DNA of 64,000 nucleotides from NCBI RefSeq assembly GCF_001654925.1, contig NZ_LXER01000020.1, forward strand, positions 211,694 to 275,693, read 5' to 3'. A program made the position numbers and the translations under genes. The stretch comes from Buttiauxella brennerae ATCC 51605. Lineage in GTDB: Bacteria; Pseudomonadota; Gammaproteobacteria; Enterobacterales; Enterobacteriaceae. The notes below the pieces were generated by a model. The model made no database searches, was not told the DNA's origin, and saw nothing but the letters and a program-made list of their open reading frames with translations. Every line of letters begins with the position of its first letter. The stretch's first letter is position 1. Positions 27,203-36,341 of the stretch are shown here, piece after piece.

Positions 27203-28825
27203 ATGTTAACCAATAAACGTTTAACCTACAGCGTGGTCTTTTTGATTAGCTGTTATTTCATGATTCTTATGCATATTTACGCCCCCAACATGGGTGGCTT
27301 AGGTTTGAAACTACCTGGCAATATTTTATGTTGGGGTATTATTTCCCTAGTTATTTTTATTGCCGGAATTTCATTATTTAGCTTACCCGCACACGCCCTA
27401 CCCCAATCATTGAAACTCTTTATTCTGGGTGGCATCTTGTTGAGCCTACCCGCATTTTACACTTCACAAGTTGTCTTGAGCACTGCCCTTATTCGCCTCG
27501 CCGGCTTATGGGGCGGGATCGCGCTATTTTGGGTGTTAATTCAGTTACGTTTTAGCTCACAGCAAAGAAAGTTTCTGCTGTTAAGCGTGTTGGTTGGCGC
27601 GTTGATAGAGTGGGGTATCACGCTCTGGCAGCTCAAAACACACAGCTATGATAACTGGATGGAGTTCGTTCCCGGGACGCGCCCATACGGTATTTTCCAG
27701 CAAATTAACGTGCTGGCTAGTTTTCTGGCCACCGGCTACGCCATCGCATTATGGTTTTGCCTGAATACAGCAAACCGCCTGCTGACAAATTTCTGCCGCA
27801 TCGCTGTGGTTATGCTGCCTACGATGTTGGTGATTCTTCAGTCACGGGTGGGCTACCTTGGCTGCGCAGCGGTATTTGTCCTGCTGTGTGTCGTTTATCG
27901 CCACCAGCCCCGCAAAATCTTGCTGCTACTCGCCCTCTCCCTTTGCGGCGTGGCTATCGGCGAATTATTGAAGAACAGCCACTGGCTGGCACCCTTAGTG
28001 GCAATTGTCGATAAAGAAGGCTCGAACAGCGAACGGATTTACATTATGAAGTCCGCTATTGAAATGATTCGCCAGCGCCCAATTATGGGTTGGGGTTATG
28101 GCCATTTCGAATATGTTGTTGCAAGAGTGTCCCCACAGTTGCTTCATCATACGTTCCCATACCCCATCCCCCACGCTCACAATGAGTTTTTATTTGGTTG
28201 GGCGGAAGGTGGTATTGCCGCTGCGGCGGGCATGCTGGCCATCGCTGCGGGCTACCTTACGCTGATAAAAGGTAACAACCGCTACGCATTACCCTTGTGG
28301 GCACTGAGCCTGCCGATTGCACTGCACACCATGACCGAATACCCGCTTTACCAATCGGCAGCTCATTGGCTAACGCTTATTCTGTTATGTCGCCTGTGCA
28401 TCAGTGAACAACCAGCAGAACTCCCGCAAAAGAAAACGTACAAAGTCGTGGCCGCAGCGGTGGTCAGTATATCCTTCTGCGCAGTGGTCTTTTTTGCCAG
28501 CGGTTTTAAAACCCACCAGGTGCTGACTGAATTTGAACGAACAGGAATGAAAAATTCCGCCCCTGTTGCGCAGTTGATTAACCCGTGGGTTCAGTGGGAG
28601 CGCTACAACTACGACCGCCACGTCGCGATGCTGCTGCAATTTAATCAAACTCATGACGCCGCATTACTCGATAATTTCTATCGTTGGGGCAGCGAATATG
28701 TCGGCCAACATAACGACCTAAATGTTTATCGCTCTTTAATTTCCATTGCCCGCCATCAGCATAATGATGCTGATGAGCAAAAACTAAGAGAGCAGTTAGC
28801 TATCATCAAACCGGGATCCAACTAG
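27203..28825 (+). CDS. PglL-type O-oligosaccharyltransferase / Wzy-O-antigen ligase family protein
   Basis: 540-residue polytopic membrane protein, about 11-12 segments. RPYGIFQQINVLASFLATG near residues 158-176 is the PglL_A signature, and HAHNEFLFGWAEGG at 324-337 is the Wzy_C periplasmic-loop motif with the His essential in this superfamily. The soluble-looking C-terminal tail (about 430-540) matches the PglL/Wzy_C_2 layout. PglL enzymes transfer lipid-linked glycans onto Ser/Thr of proteins; WaaL/Wzy relatives use lipid A or glycan acceptors, so acceptor and donor are unknown. It is monocistronic, between two IprA-like regulators. Confidence 0.82.
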   Translation: MLTNKRLTYSVVFLISCYFMILMHIYAPNMGGLGLKLPGNILCWGIISLVIFIAGISLFSLPAHALPQSLKLFILGGILLSLPAFYTSQVVLSTALIRLAGLWGGIALFWVLIQLRFSSQQRKFLLLSVLVGALIEWGITLWQLKTHSYDNWMEFVPGTRPYGIFQQINVLASFLATGYAIALWFCLNTANRLLTNFCRIAVVMLPTMLVILQSRVGYLGCAAVFVLLCVVYRHQPRKILLLLALSLCGVAIGELLKNSHWLAPLVAIVDKEGSNSERIYIMKSAIEMIRQRPIMGWGYGHFEYVVARVSPQLLHHTFPYPIPHAHNEFLFGWAEGGIAAAAGMLAIAAGYLTLIKGNNRYALPLWALSLPIALHTMTEYPLYQSAAHWLTLILLCRLCISEQPAELPQKKTYKVVAAAVVSISFCAVVFFASGFKTHQVLTEFERTGMKNSAPVAQLINPWVQWERYNYDRHVAMLLQFNQTHDAALLDNFYRWGSEYVGQHNDLNVYRSLISIARHQHNDADEQKLREQLAIIKPGSN

Positions 28826-28860
28826 CGCTGAACTTTGCACATGCATAGTGAACACTGGAT

Positions 28861-28888
28861 TAACCAGGTGCCTGGCGGTGTCTGGTTA
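28861..28888. terminator. Weak bidirectional hairpin
   Basis: TAACCAG/CTGGTTA stem with a 14-base GC-rich loop between two convergent genes. It abuts the stop of the downstream minus-strand gene; U tracts are poor on both sides. Confidence 0.4.
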
Positions 28889-29497
28889 TTAAAGATCGGT
28901 CACGGATAAAAGCTTTCCGCGATGGAATCGAATACACCCCTGGGCCACAAGATCCATGATCGTTTTTTGTACCGCACTTCTGGAAACATTGTTTCGGGAC
29001 AGGATAAATTCATACACAGATGTGGCATTTCTTTCCGGCTCACTAAGCGCCCAGATTTTCTTTAAATGCTCAACAACGATCTCCTTCACCGAAGGCTTAT
29101 TGACCATTTCGCTCTTCGATAAAAACAGATGTAAATATTTTCTGATAACGAAAAAGGCATGTGGCCAAAGTGCCTTTTCATTAAACAATTCAAAGGCAGA
29201 TTCAGAGTCCAGCACCCACATCGAGCATTCCGTTTTGCACTGAATATAGTGTGCACCGCCCTCTCCTTTCATATTACCCAGCCCGATAACCGCCGGGGCT
29301 TTAACCGTAATAGTCAGTAGCCCATCATCAACACGGTGAACCGTAATGGCACCGGTTTTAAGAAAAGCCACCTGGTTTGCCTGAACTAACTCAATGCGCT
29401 GTTCCATTTTTCTAATGGCAAAGTAAGACTGGTCACATTTTTCTATTTCATCACCGATGATCTTTACCGACTGAGTGATATCCGTGCGACTTTTCAT
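28889..29497 (-). CDS. Second IprA/YaiV-like regulator
   Basis: 202 aa, the same architecture as the regulator at 26448: a cyclic-nucleotide-like sensory domain (QVAFLKTGAITVHRVDDGLL, APAVIGLGNM) and a C-terminal helix-turn-helix (ILSRNNVSRSAVQKTIMDLV) ending GCIRFHRGKLLSVTDL. The two are only distantly similar. It lies upstream of the EIIC-EAL gene on the same strand? No: it lies downstream of it (71 bases), so it could be co-transcribed. ATG follows AAGGAGTCATC. Confidence 0.75.
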   Translation of the reverse strand: MKSRTDITQSVKIIGDEIEKCDQSYFAIRKMEQRIELVQANQVAFLKTGAITVHRVDDGLLTITVKAPAVIGLGNMKGEGGAHYIQCKTECSMWVLDSESAFELFNEKALWPHAFFVIRKYLHLFLSKSEMVNKPSVKEIVVEHLKKIWALSEPERNATSVYEFILSRNNVSRSAVQKTIMDLVAQGCIRFHRGKLLSVTDL

Positions 29498-29568
29498 TTT
29501 CTGATGACTCCTTTTTTAACTGTCCCTTTTATCTTTCTCAAAGATCAGTGCAACTTGAGAGCGGTGTT

Positions 29569-31698
29569 TTATTCTACAAATTCCAGCTCGGCTTTAGCGC
29601 ATTGCTGCTGCTCCAGGCCGTGATGGTTCTCTTTGAGCACCACACATAAATTGTCCACCGACAGCGGGCGCCAGAAGAGAAACCCCTGAGCCAGTTCAAT
29701 CCCTACAGAACGGACCTGGGCCAGTTCCTGATCGGTTTCAATCCCTTCAACCAGCACCTGGCGTAGTTCGTCTTCTGTTTCAACACCTTCGATGACCAGG
29801 TTGCACTGGGTCAGACGACACAGTCGGGTAACCTGTTTTAAGAATTGGAGCCCGCCTTTTTCAGACAGCCCCTGCACCAGTGAGCGATCCAGCTTAATTT
29901 TGTCGAGCGGATAGCGTGTCAGGTAATTGAGCGTCGAATAGCCCGCGCCGAAATCATCGAGCGCGATACGAATCCCCAATGCTTTCAGCTGCATCAGTAT
30001 TGCAATCACACCTGCCGGGTCGATAACCGCCTGCGTCTCTGTTATTTCAATTTCCAGAGTCCAGCCGGGTGGCAATGGTTTTTCCAGCACCTGAGAAATC
30101 ACGGTAAGCAGCCGCTTATCAAGTAACGTCTGGGCAGAGACATTGACCGACAGCGTCATGTCTTTGAAGCTACTCATATGCTGATGCAGGTAATTAATGG
30201 ATTGCTCAATCACCCAAAAGTCGATATCAGCCATGGCTTTCAGGCGGTCATAATATTGCAGGAAAACGGGGGGAGTAATTTTCCCATCCAGACCCTGGTG
30301 GCGAATTAACGCTTCAACGCCAATGATTCGGCGGTCAGAAATCCGCACCTGAGGCTGAAAATAAAGAATAAAGTGGCCGCTGGTTTGTAACCGCTGTATC
30401 TGGTTAAGCGCGTCGAGGTAAGACTTCTCTTCCGACTGAAGATAATGGCCGGGAACCAGGTCGAGATTAGTCGGTGGTAGAAAGAGATCCAGCTCCGGTG
30501 TTTTCTGCTTGCTGATACACCACTTTCTGACGAAAGGGGCATAGATAAGCGCACTCACGCCAATAATCACAATGTTCAGTACGATGGCTGAAACCGAGCC
30601 GCCCGTCGCAATCCAGGTACTCAGAATCGGTGGCACGCTCCAGTTAACCGCCTCCGAAACCGGCGGCACAAGATGCCAGGCCGTGGCGGTATAAGCGATG
30701 GTGTACGAAACCGCGGGGACCAGTACAAAAGGGATAATCAGCAAGGGATTCATGACTATCGGCAAGCCAAAAATTAATGGCTCGTTGACATTAAAAAGAG
30801 ACAGCGGCAGTGATAACCCGAGCACATGGCGGTGTGGTGAGCGTCTATTTAACGCAATGCACAGCAGCATTCCCAGCGTGTTTCCCGTTCCCCCCATCGT
30901 GCACCAGATATTATAAAAAACCGGGCTAATAATGTTGAGCTGCGCCTGCCCTGCGTGCCAGGCGGCGATGTTCCCCTGCATCTCGTTAATAAAGCCGATA
31001 TCTAATTCGGCGAAAATAAAATAGCCATGAATCCCGAAGAACCAGGGTATGCAACGGAAAACGATATACAGCAATCCATCGATAAAATTATCAGGGTAAG
31101 ACCCCAAAAGACCCTGCGAAATGAGCGGGAATATCCACTGATAAAAAGAGTGGGCGACCACGCCAATGATAAAGGTCGAAAACGAAATAATAAGCACTGA
31201 AAAGAAAAATAATATTGAAGCTTTGCGGCTCTTGTTTTTCAGAAACTGGAATTTATCGACAAAACGGATGGCGTTATCCAATAAGATATTAACGGTAATG
31301 CCTGAAAGCAGTGCTAGCGGTACTGTTATGTCGAAAAAGAAGAATTTACCATCACTGATGACGCGACTGATAAATAGCAGGCTACATAAATTAATTGTCA
31401 AAAAATGGACAACCGAATAACGGTTACGAATTGCCCAATGCAATGCCATGAAAGCATTCATTACGATGGGCATAAACTCAGTGAGCGTTTCTTCTAGCTG
31501 GAGCAGGCGGGCCGAGGAGTGATGCCATCCCATATGGCTGGCAATAATGGAGCTTACGACGATCAGTGCGCGAATGATAGCAAAGGGAACAATAGCCAGG
31601 GAACTTGCCACCACAGATTTAATGATGCGGTTATTAAATAACAAAATCCGGCTGTTGTTTAATTGATAAATAAATGTGTTCTGGAACCATGTGCTCAT
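29569..31698 (-). CDS. PTS EIIC (cellobiose type) - EAL phosphodiesterase fusion
   Basis: 709 aa from ATG 31698. Residues about 1-405 form a CelB/ChbC-like EIIC membrane domain (NEPLIFGLPIVMNPLLIIPF, TWIATGGSVSAIVLN). No EIIA/EIIB domain is present. An EAL domain follows: EALIRHQ at about 462, NVSAQTL, DDFGAGYSTLNYL near 580, KLDRSLV, EGVET near 634 and QGFLFWRPL; metal and catalytic residues look intact, so c-di-GMP hydrolysis is likely. Between EGVET and the end the segment is duplicated (EGVETEDELRQV, EGIETDQELAQV; 42-bp tandem copies at about 29719-29802). It may couple sugar sensing to c-di-GMP. Confidence 0.88.
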   Translation of the reverse strand: MSTWFQNTFIYQLNNSRILLFNNRIIKSVVASSLAIVPFAIIRALIVVSSIIASHMGWHHSSARLLQLEETLTEFMPIVMNAFMALHWAIRNRYSVVHFLTINLCSLLFISRVISDGKFFFFDITVPLALLSGITVNILLDNAIRFVDKFQFLKNKSRKASILFFFSVLIISFSTFIIGVVAHSFYQWIFPLISQGLLGSYPDNFIDGLLYIVFRCIPWFFGIHGYFIFAELDIGFINEMQGNIAAWHAGQAQLNIISPVFYNIWCTMGGTGNTLGMLLCIALNRRSPHRHVLGLSLPLSLFNVNEPLIFGLPIVMNPLLIIPFVLVPAVSYTIAYTATAWHLVPPVSEAVNWSVPPILSTWIATGGSVSAIVLNIVIIGVSALIYAPFVRKWCISKQKTPELDLFLPPTNLDLVPGHYLQSEEKSYLDALNQIQRLQTSGHFILYFQPQVRISDRRIIGVEALIRHQGLDGKITPPVFLQYYDRLKAMADIDFWVIEQSINYLHQHMSSFKDMTLSVNVSAQTLLDKRLLTVISQVLEKPLPPGWTLEIEITETQAVIDPAGVIAILMQLKALGIRIALDDFGAGYSTLNYLTRYPLDKIKLDRSLVQGLSEKGGLQFLKQVTRLCRLTQCNLVIEGVETEDELRQVLVEGIETDQELAQVRSVGIELAQGFLFWRPLSVDNLCVVLKENHHGLEQQQCAKAELEFVE

Positions 31699-32268
31699 TG
31701 AAGAAATACTCTTTTTTGGACATTTATTGCCAGGTAGCAAGCCATAGTGATAAAATTCCTAATGCTTCCCAAAACTGAAAGCATCAAATTGGTATTATCT
31801 TTAATTCATCATTTTTTCTTATAAATTAATGTTACTCAAAAGATGTCTGTATTTTACTCGGCTGGTAGAAGTGTCGTTGTACTTGTTACTAAATGTAAGT
31901 TCGAAACACATAAGTACGTTTAATATATAAACACAGATCGATAATAACGATCAATAAATTAAATTCGATAGATTTAATCAATAGGTACCACTGATCATTT
32001 GTATTATATAGATCGATCAAACCTATCATGTTGTTTCTTTATATGCTTAAGTTTTAAAGAAATGTTAAATGTGAATTTGCGGTAGATTATGACGCTGGAA
32101 AGAGAAATGAGTACCGGGAAATAGGCATTCAGCAGTGTGAAGTTTCACGCAAAGGGTAAATAACAGGCAACAATACGGGATACTAATAAATAGCTGCTGC
32201 CCGGTTAATTTCTTAAATTCGGACAACAGCGAGTTCTTTAGCGCCTGCTGTTAAATGCAGGTGAAAAA
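31699..32268. other. AT-rich intergenic region
   Basis: 570 bases without a supported gene. It should hold the promoter of the EIIC-EAL gene (minus strand) and the 3' end of the export operon; CCTGC/GCAGG arms near 32245 make a short stem after the channel-like gene. Nothing else is recognised. Confidence 0.4.
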
Positions 32269-32694
32269 CTAATTAAACGACCCTACCTGCTTGCGAATAT
32301 GGTGCTGCAAAACCGCCAGCATGCTCGCTCCTGACAAGCCAATCATCAATGCGCCGTTTACCGCTTCCAGTGGGCCAAGCAGTTTCCATTTAACACTCAT
32401 CACGATGTCGCCATACCCCAGCGTGGCAAAGTTAACGCCCGAGTGGTACACCGCCTCTTGCAGCGTGGCAAATTCCCCCAGCCAGAGAAACAGCGCGCCC
32501 CACAGCAGAATTTGCAGCAGGTTCCCCATCAGTACGATGATAATGATGCCAAACAGTGCCAGCACCCCAGCCAACACCCCTTCTTTGTGGTGAAAGCGTT
32601 TGATGTAAAAACGAATACACCAGATAGACACCCACGATTGCAGCAGCATATTACACAGGATGACAGGCATCCCCGTCAGTAAAACCAGCAACAT
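32269..32694 (-). CDS. Two-TM potassium-channel-like protein (Ion_trans_2)
   Basis: 141 aa from ATG 32694, preceded by AGGAGG. Three or four hydrophobic segments, with TLGYGDI (about residues 91-97), the K+ channel selectivity filter, after a pore helix (YHSGVNFATLGYGD) and before a last membrane helix. There is no RCK/TrkA-N regulatory domain. It is the last gene of the five-gene export operon and starts just after the DUF2955 stop. Its role next to an efflux system is unknown; ion selectivity is inferred from the filter only. Confidence 0.8.
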   Translation of the reverse strand: MLLVLLTGMPVILCNMLLQSWVSIWCIRFYIKRFHHKEGVLAGVLALFGIIIIVLMGNLLQILLWGALFLWLGEFATLQEAVYHSGVNFATLGYGDIVMSVKWKLLGPLEAVNGALMIGLSGASMLAVLQHHIRKQVGSFN

Positions 32695-32695
32695 A

Positions 32696-33718
32696 TTATC
32701 CTCCTGGAACAGGTTCAGCCGCTGGCCGGCCACTCGGGCGCCAACGTTCAAGAATCACAACGCACGCCCAGCCATACAGGGCAACCACAACATACAAAGA
32801 GCAACGCATCGCAGACGCCAGCCAGACATCTTTCCCCGACGCGCTATCCTGAATGGCGGGGCCAAACAAGATGAGACAAGTCACCCAGGCATTACTCCAG
32901 AAAGAGGGGGTAAAGCGGTTCGCCACCAGCCGTACAAGACGCCGGGCAACCCAAAGGCTCAGCAGAGCCATCCACAGCACCAGCATTAATAACGAAGGCC
33001 AGATGGTGAGCGCGAACCACAGCAACGCGGCAAGCCCCGCACCCATCAGCGTCGAAAGCACCAGCTCGCGTCCTACCTGTTTTGCCGCCAGGGTATTCGT
33101 TTGCTGAGCGAGCATGACGGTTTTCATCACCGCCGGGATATAAAACGCCGGGTTGCTTAACGCCAGTAACCACACCGGTAACACAATCAGTACCGCACGT
33201 AAGGCCAGCAGATGCGGTGACTCCGGCGCCAGTGCCACTTTGGCAGCCGCAGCGTGGGTGGCTTGCGGTGGAAACAGTGCCAGCGCGAAGCGGTTAACGA
33301 CCGTGCCAATGATGATGCCAAGCCCCATCATCTGGGCGATGCCAATCGCAAGTGATTGTTCAATCAGCCCGGCGATGGGAATAATGGTGACCGCCGTAAT
33401 CAGCAGCATCGCCTGCATCCCTTTGCCTTTGAGCCCCATCAGCATCAACAGGTAAAGCAGCAAGGCGGTAAACAACAGCGCGGGCAACGGATAATGCGTC
33501 AGCAAAGGCACCATCAACACGCCGCCAATCATGGTTGCCATCAGCAGCAAACCAACGACAATCCCCTTCTTGATGGGCAGCGGTTTCCCCTGGCACAGCA
33601 CTATCCACGCCATGATGCAGCCGAGGTGCGGCATCGGTAGTGCGAGCCCGTAACAGACCAGCACCGCAATGGCGACCCCAACCCCAATCCTCAGTACGGC
33701 ACGATCCCCGTTATGCAT
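32696..33718 (-). CDS. DUF2955 / FUSC-like inner membrane protein
   Basis: 340 aa, about ten membrane segments in two blocks separated by a short cytoplasmic stretch (residues 145-165), the aromatic-acid-exporter (FUSC/YccS) general layout. Such DUF2955 proteins usually pair with an HlyD-family adaptor, as here (8 bases downstream of it). It is probably the inner membrane pump component; the substrate is unknown. Confidence 0.78.
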   Translation of the reverse strand: MHNGDRAVLRIGVGVAIAVLVCYGLALPMPHLGCIMAWIVLCQGKPLPIKKGIVVGLLLMATMIGGVLMVPLLTHYPLPALLFTALLLYLLMLMGLKGKGMQAMLLITAVTIIPIAGLIEQSLAIGIAQMMGLGIIIGTVVNRFALALFPPQATHAAAAKVALAPESPHLLALRAVLIVLPVWLLALSNPAFYIPAVMKTVMLAQQTNTLAAKQVGRELVLSTLMGAGLAALLWFALTIWPSLLMLVLWMALLSLWVARRLVRLVANRFTPSFWSNAWVTCLILFGPAIQDSASGKDVWLASAMRCSLYVVVALYGWACVVILERWRPSGRPAAEPVPGG

Positions 33719-33726
33719 GGCGAACC

Positions 33727-34821
33727 TCAGTAGATATACGAGAACCAGCTCATCAATCGTATGTAGATGCTACCGAAGAAGCTCATCAGGCCGCTGCCAT
33801 TGGCATAAACCAACACATCCGCCTGCCCACCCACCCGCAAGTTTTGAACGGGTGGAAAATCATCTTTAACAAAAGCAATTTTGACCGGGAAACGCTGCGC
33901 CTGGCGCAACCAATCGCGGTTGTTATCCACCGTTGGCAACACGCCTGCAGGCTGGCTTTGCGTGGCACTGACGCCATAGCTAATGCTGCGCACCTGGCCT
34001 TTGAAAATATGCCCCGGCATGCTGTCGAGCAGAACCGCCACTTCATCCCCGACGTTCACGTTGCCAATGTTGTTTTCAGTCATGTCGGCGCTAATCCAGA
34101 CATCGTTAATCGCCACCAGCGTCATCACGGGTGCTCCGGCCCCCAGAAACTGGCCGATGTCCGTGCGCAGGTCCGTCACCAGCCCTCGGTTGGTCGCGAG
34201 TACCACGGTATTTTTGCGGTCCAGTTCGGCTTTATGCACGGCTGAACGCGCACTCAAGAGCTGCGAATTGTTATCGCCCGCAACACCTGCGGCTTCGGTT
34301 GCCCGGCGCACATCAGCAGCGGCCGCCGCCATCTGGCTGCGCGCGGTTTCGCGCGTAGCCTGTGCCACTTCAAGGCGACGAACGGAAATAGTGCCGGGGT
34401 CTTCGCGATATAAACGTTCCTGGCGTTCCGCGTCTTTCGCCGCGTTTTGATATGCCGCTGTCGCGGCCTGCAAACCCGCTTTGGAAGCAGCAATGGTTTC
34501 ATTGTTGGCTTTGACCGAACTGAGCACCGTTTCATAATCTGAACGCGCTCGCGCCAGCGCAATGTCATAAGGCTCAGGATCAAGCTCAAACAGCGGGTCA
34601 CCTGGCGAAACCTCCTGATTGTCACGCACATAGACTTTCTGAATTTGGCCTGCGACTTCGGCAGAGATAGGGATCACAAACGCCTGTATCCGTGCCTGAG
34701 AGGTATAAGGCGTAAGGCGGTCGGCCGCTAAATACCAGCAAAGGAGTAAAACAATCACCACGAGGAGACCAATCACGCCACTACGGCTGGCAAGCCCTGC
34801 CGGGGAAGAGGGTTCTGTCAT
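33727..34821 (-). CDS. HlyD-family membrane fusion protein (EmrA/YibH-like)
   Basis: Periplasmic adaptor, 364 aa: N-terminal anchor (residues 14-33), biotinyl-lipoyl halves (IPISAEVAGQIQKVYVRDNQ and TNRGLVTDLRTDIGQFLGAG) separated by a long alpha-helical hairpin (about 80-195), then beta-barrel domain. It links the DUF2955 pump to the outer membrane factor encoded immediately upstream (four-base overlap). Confidence 0.88.
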   Translation of the reverse strand: MTEPSSPAGLASRSGVIGLLVVIVLLLCWYLAADRLTPYTSQARIQAFVIPISAEVAGQIQKVYVRDNQEVSPGDPLFELDPEPYDIALARARSDYETVLSSVKANNETIAASKAGLQAATAAYQNAAKDAERQERLYREDPGTISVRRLEVAQATRETARSQMAAAAADVRRATEAAGVAGDNNSQLLSARSAVHKAELDRKNTVVLATNRGLVTDLRTDIGQFLGAGAPVMTLVAINDVWISADMTENNIGNVNVGDEVAVLLDSMPGHIFKGQVRSISYGVSATQSQPAGVLPTVDNNRDWLRQAQRFPVKIAFVKDDFPPVQNLRVGGQADVLVYANGSGLMSFFGSIYIRLMSWFSYIY

Positions 34822-36341
34822 TGCTGTTTACCTTCTTTGGGTAACGTTGCTGATGGCAAAGGTGCATCCAATAAAGGCACCCAGTTGTCTCGCTGGCGTA
34901 AATGAGCGTCGGTTTGCGGGTCAACCAGCGGACGTTCGCGCCCTTTCTCCCAGCCGCCGCCCAGCGCTTTATAGAGTGTGATGAGGTCGCGCATCAACGC
35001 ACCCCGACTGTTCACCAGCCTTTCTTGTTGGTTGAACAGCGCACGCTGCGAATCCAGCACGCGCTGGAAATCGGCCATGCCCTCGCGGTATTGCGTGTTT
35101 GCAATATCCAGAGAACGGTTAGCCGCCTGCCCCGTTTGCGTCAGCAGGTCGATCTCTTGTTTGTCGTTGGCATAGGCAACCGCGGCATCATCGACTTCAC
35201 GTGCCGCCTGAAACACCGTGTCCCGATAGCGTTCATGCAGTTGCAGGAAGCGGGCATCTTGCACCAGCACCTGGTTACCGAGCCGCCCTTGATCCAACAG
35301 ATTCCAGCTGAACGTTGGCCCCGCCACCCAGGACAAGGTGCTGCTGTTGCCATCACGGGCGCTGATACCCACGCTGCCGATAAGAGAAATAGAAGGATAA
35401 AGATCAGCTTCTGCCACGCCGATCAGTGCCGATTGAGCAGCCAGTTGCCGCTCGGCAACCCGCACATCAGGTCTGCGACGCAGCAAATCCGCAGGCACTT
35501 CGGAGACCAGAGCCAAATCCCCTTTAGGGAGCACGCCGGTGCTCGTTGCCATTTCAGGCAGAGGACCAGGTTTACGAGCCAGCAGCACACTCAGCGCATT
35601 CTGGCTTTGGCGCAGGCTGGTTTCCAGTTGTGGAAGGCTGGAGAGAGTTGATAAATATTGCGTTTTCGCCTGCTGTACATCCAGCTCCGCGCTGTTGCCA
35701 CTGAGGAATAATTTCTCGGTGATTTCCAGGCTGCGCTGCTGAATTTTGGCGTTGCTGTGGGTGATCTCCAGTCGGGCTTCAAGCGTGCGAATGTTGACGT
35801 ACAGTTGCGCGACTTGCGCCGCCATCAGCACCTGAATATCGTCATATTGAGCCAGGGTGGCGAAGTAATTCGCATCAGCAGACTCTATCCCGCGCTTAAA
35901 CTTACCCCAGAAATCAATTTCCCAGCCGAGGTTAAAACCCGCGCCATAGGTGGTGCTGGAGATATAACGGCCATCGTGTTGCTGGCCGCCGGTAAGCACT
36001 TCCCCATCACCAATGGTGGCCTGGGGCGAGAGCAGACTCTCGGCAATCCCCAGTTGGGCGCGTGATTCCAGCAGGCGCAGACCGGCGATTTTAACGTCCG
36101 GGTTTTTACGTAAAGCCTCGTTAACCAGAAAAGTCAGCGTCGGGTCATTGAGCTGCACCCACCACTGGTCGTAATTGGTTTGGGATGCTTTGGCAGCCAT
36201 GGTGTTTGTCGCCGGCTGCCATTGCGCCACTTCCGGCACCTGCGGGGTTTTATAGTCCGGCCCAAGAGTGGTACACGCGCTCAAGACCAGGCTTGCGCCC
36301 CCTGTTAGCAGGAGGCGCCTGAATCTATCCTCACAGAGCAT
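34818..36341 (-). CDS. NodT-family outer membrane factor lipoprotein
   Basis: 507 aa TolC-like trimeric exit duct with a lipobox (LVLSAC, Cys22) after a signal peptide. Two repeats of the OEP domain (residues about 65-260 and 275-460) contain LRRRPDVRVAERQLAAQSAL, a strong NodT signature. Start overlaps the upstream AI-2E-like gene by 11 bases, and the stop overlaps HlyD, so translation is coupled along the operon. Confidence 0.92.
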   Translation of the reverse strand: MLCEDRFRRLLLTGGASLVLSACTTLGPDYKTPQVPEVAQWQPATNTMAAKASQTNYDQWWVQLNDPTLTFLVNEALRKNPDVKIAGLRLLESRAQLGIAESLLSPQATIGDGEVLTGGQQHDGRYISSTTYGAGFNLGWEIDFWGKFKRGIESADANYFATLAQYDDIQVLMAAQVAQLYVNIRTLEARLEITHSNAKIQQRSLEITEKLFLSGNSAELDVQQAKTQYLSTLSSLPQLETSLRQSQNALSVLLARKPGPLPEMATSTGVLPKGDLALVSEVPADLLRRRPDVRVAERQLAAQSALIGVAEADLYPSISLIGSVGISARDGNSSTLSWVAGPTFSWNLLDQGRLGNQVLVQDARFLQLHERYRDTVFQAAREVDDAAVAYANDKQEIDLLTQTGQAANRSLDIANTQYREGMADFQRVLDSQRALFNQQERLVNSRGALMRDLITLYKALGGGWEKGRERPLVDPQTDAHLRQRDNWVPLLDAPLPSATLPKEGKQQ

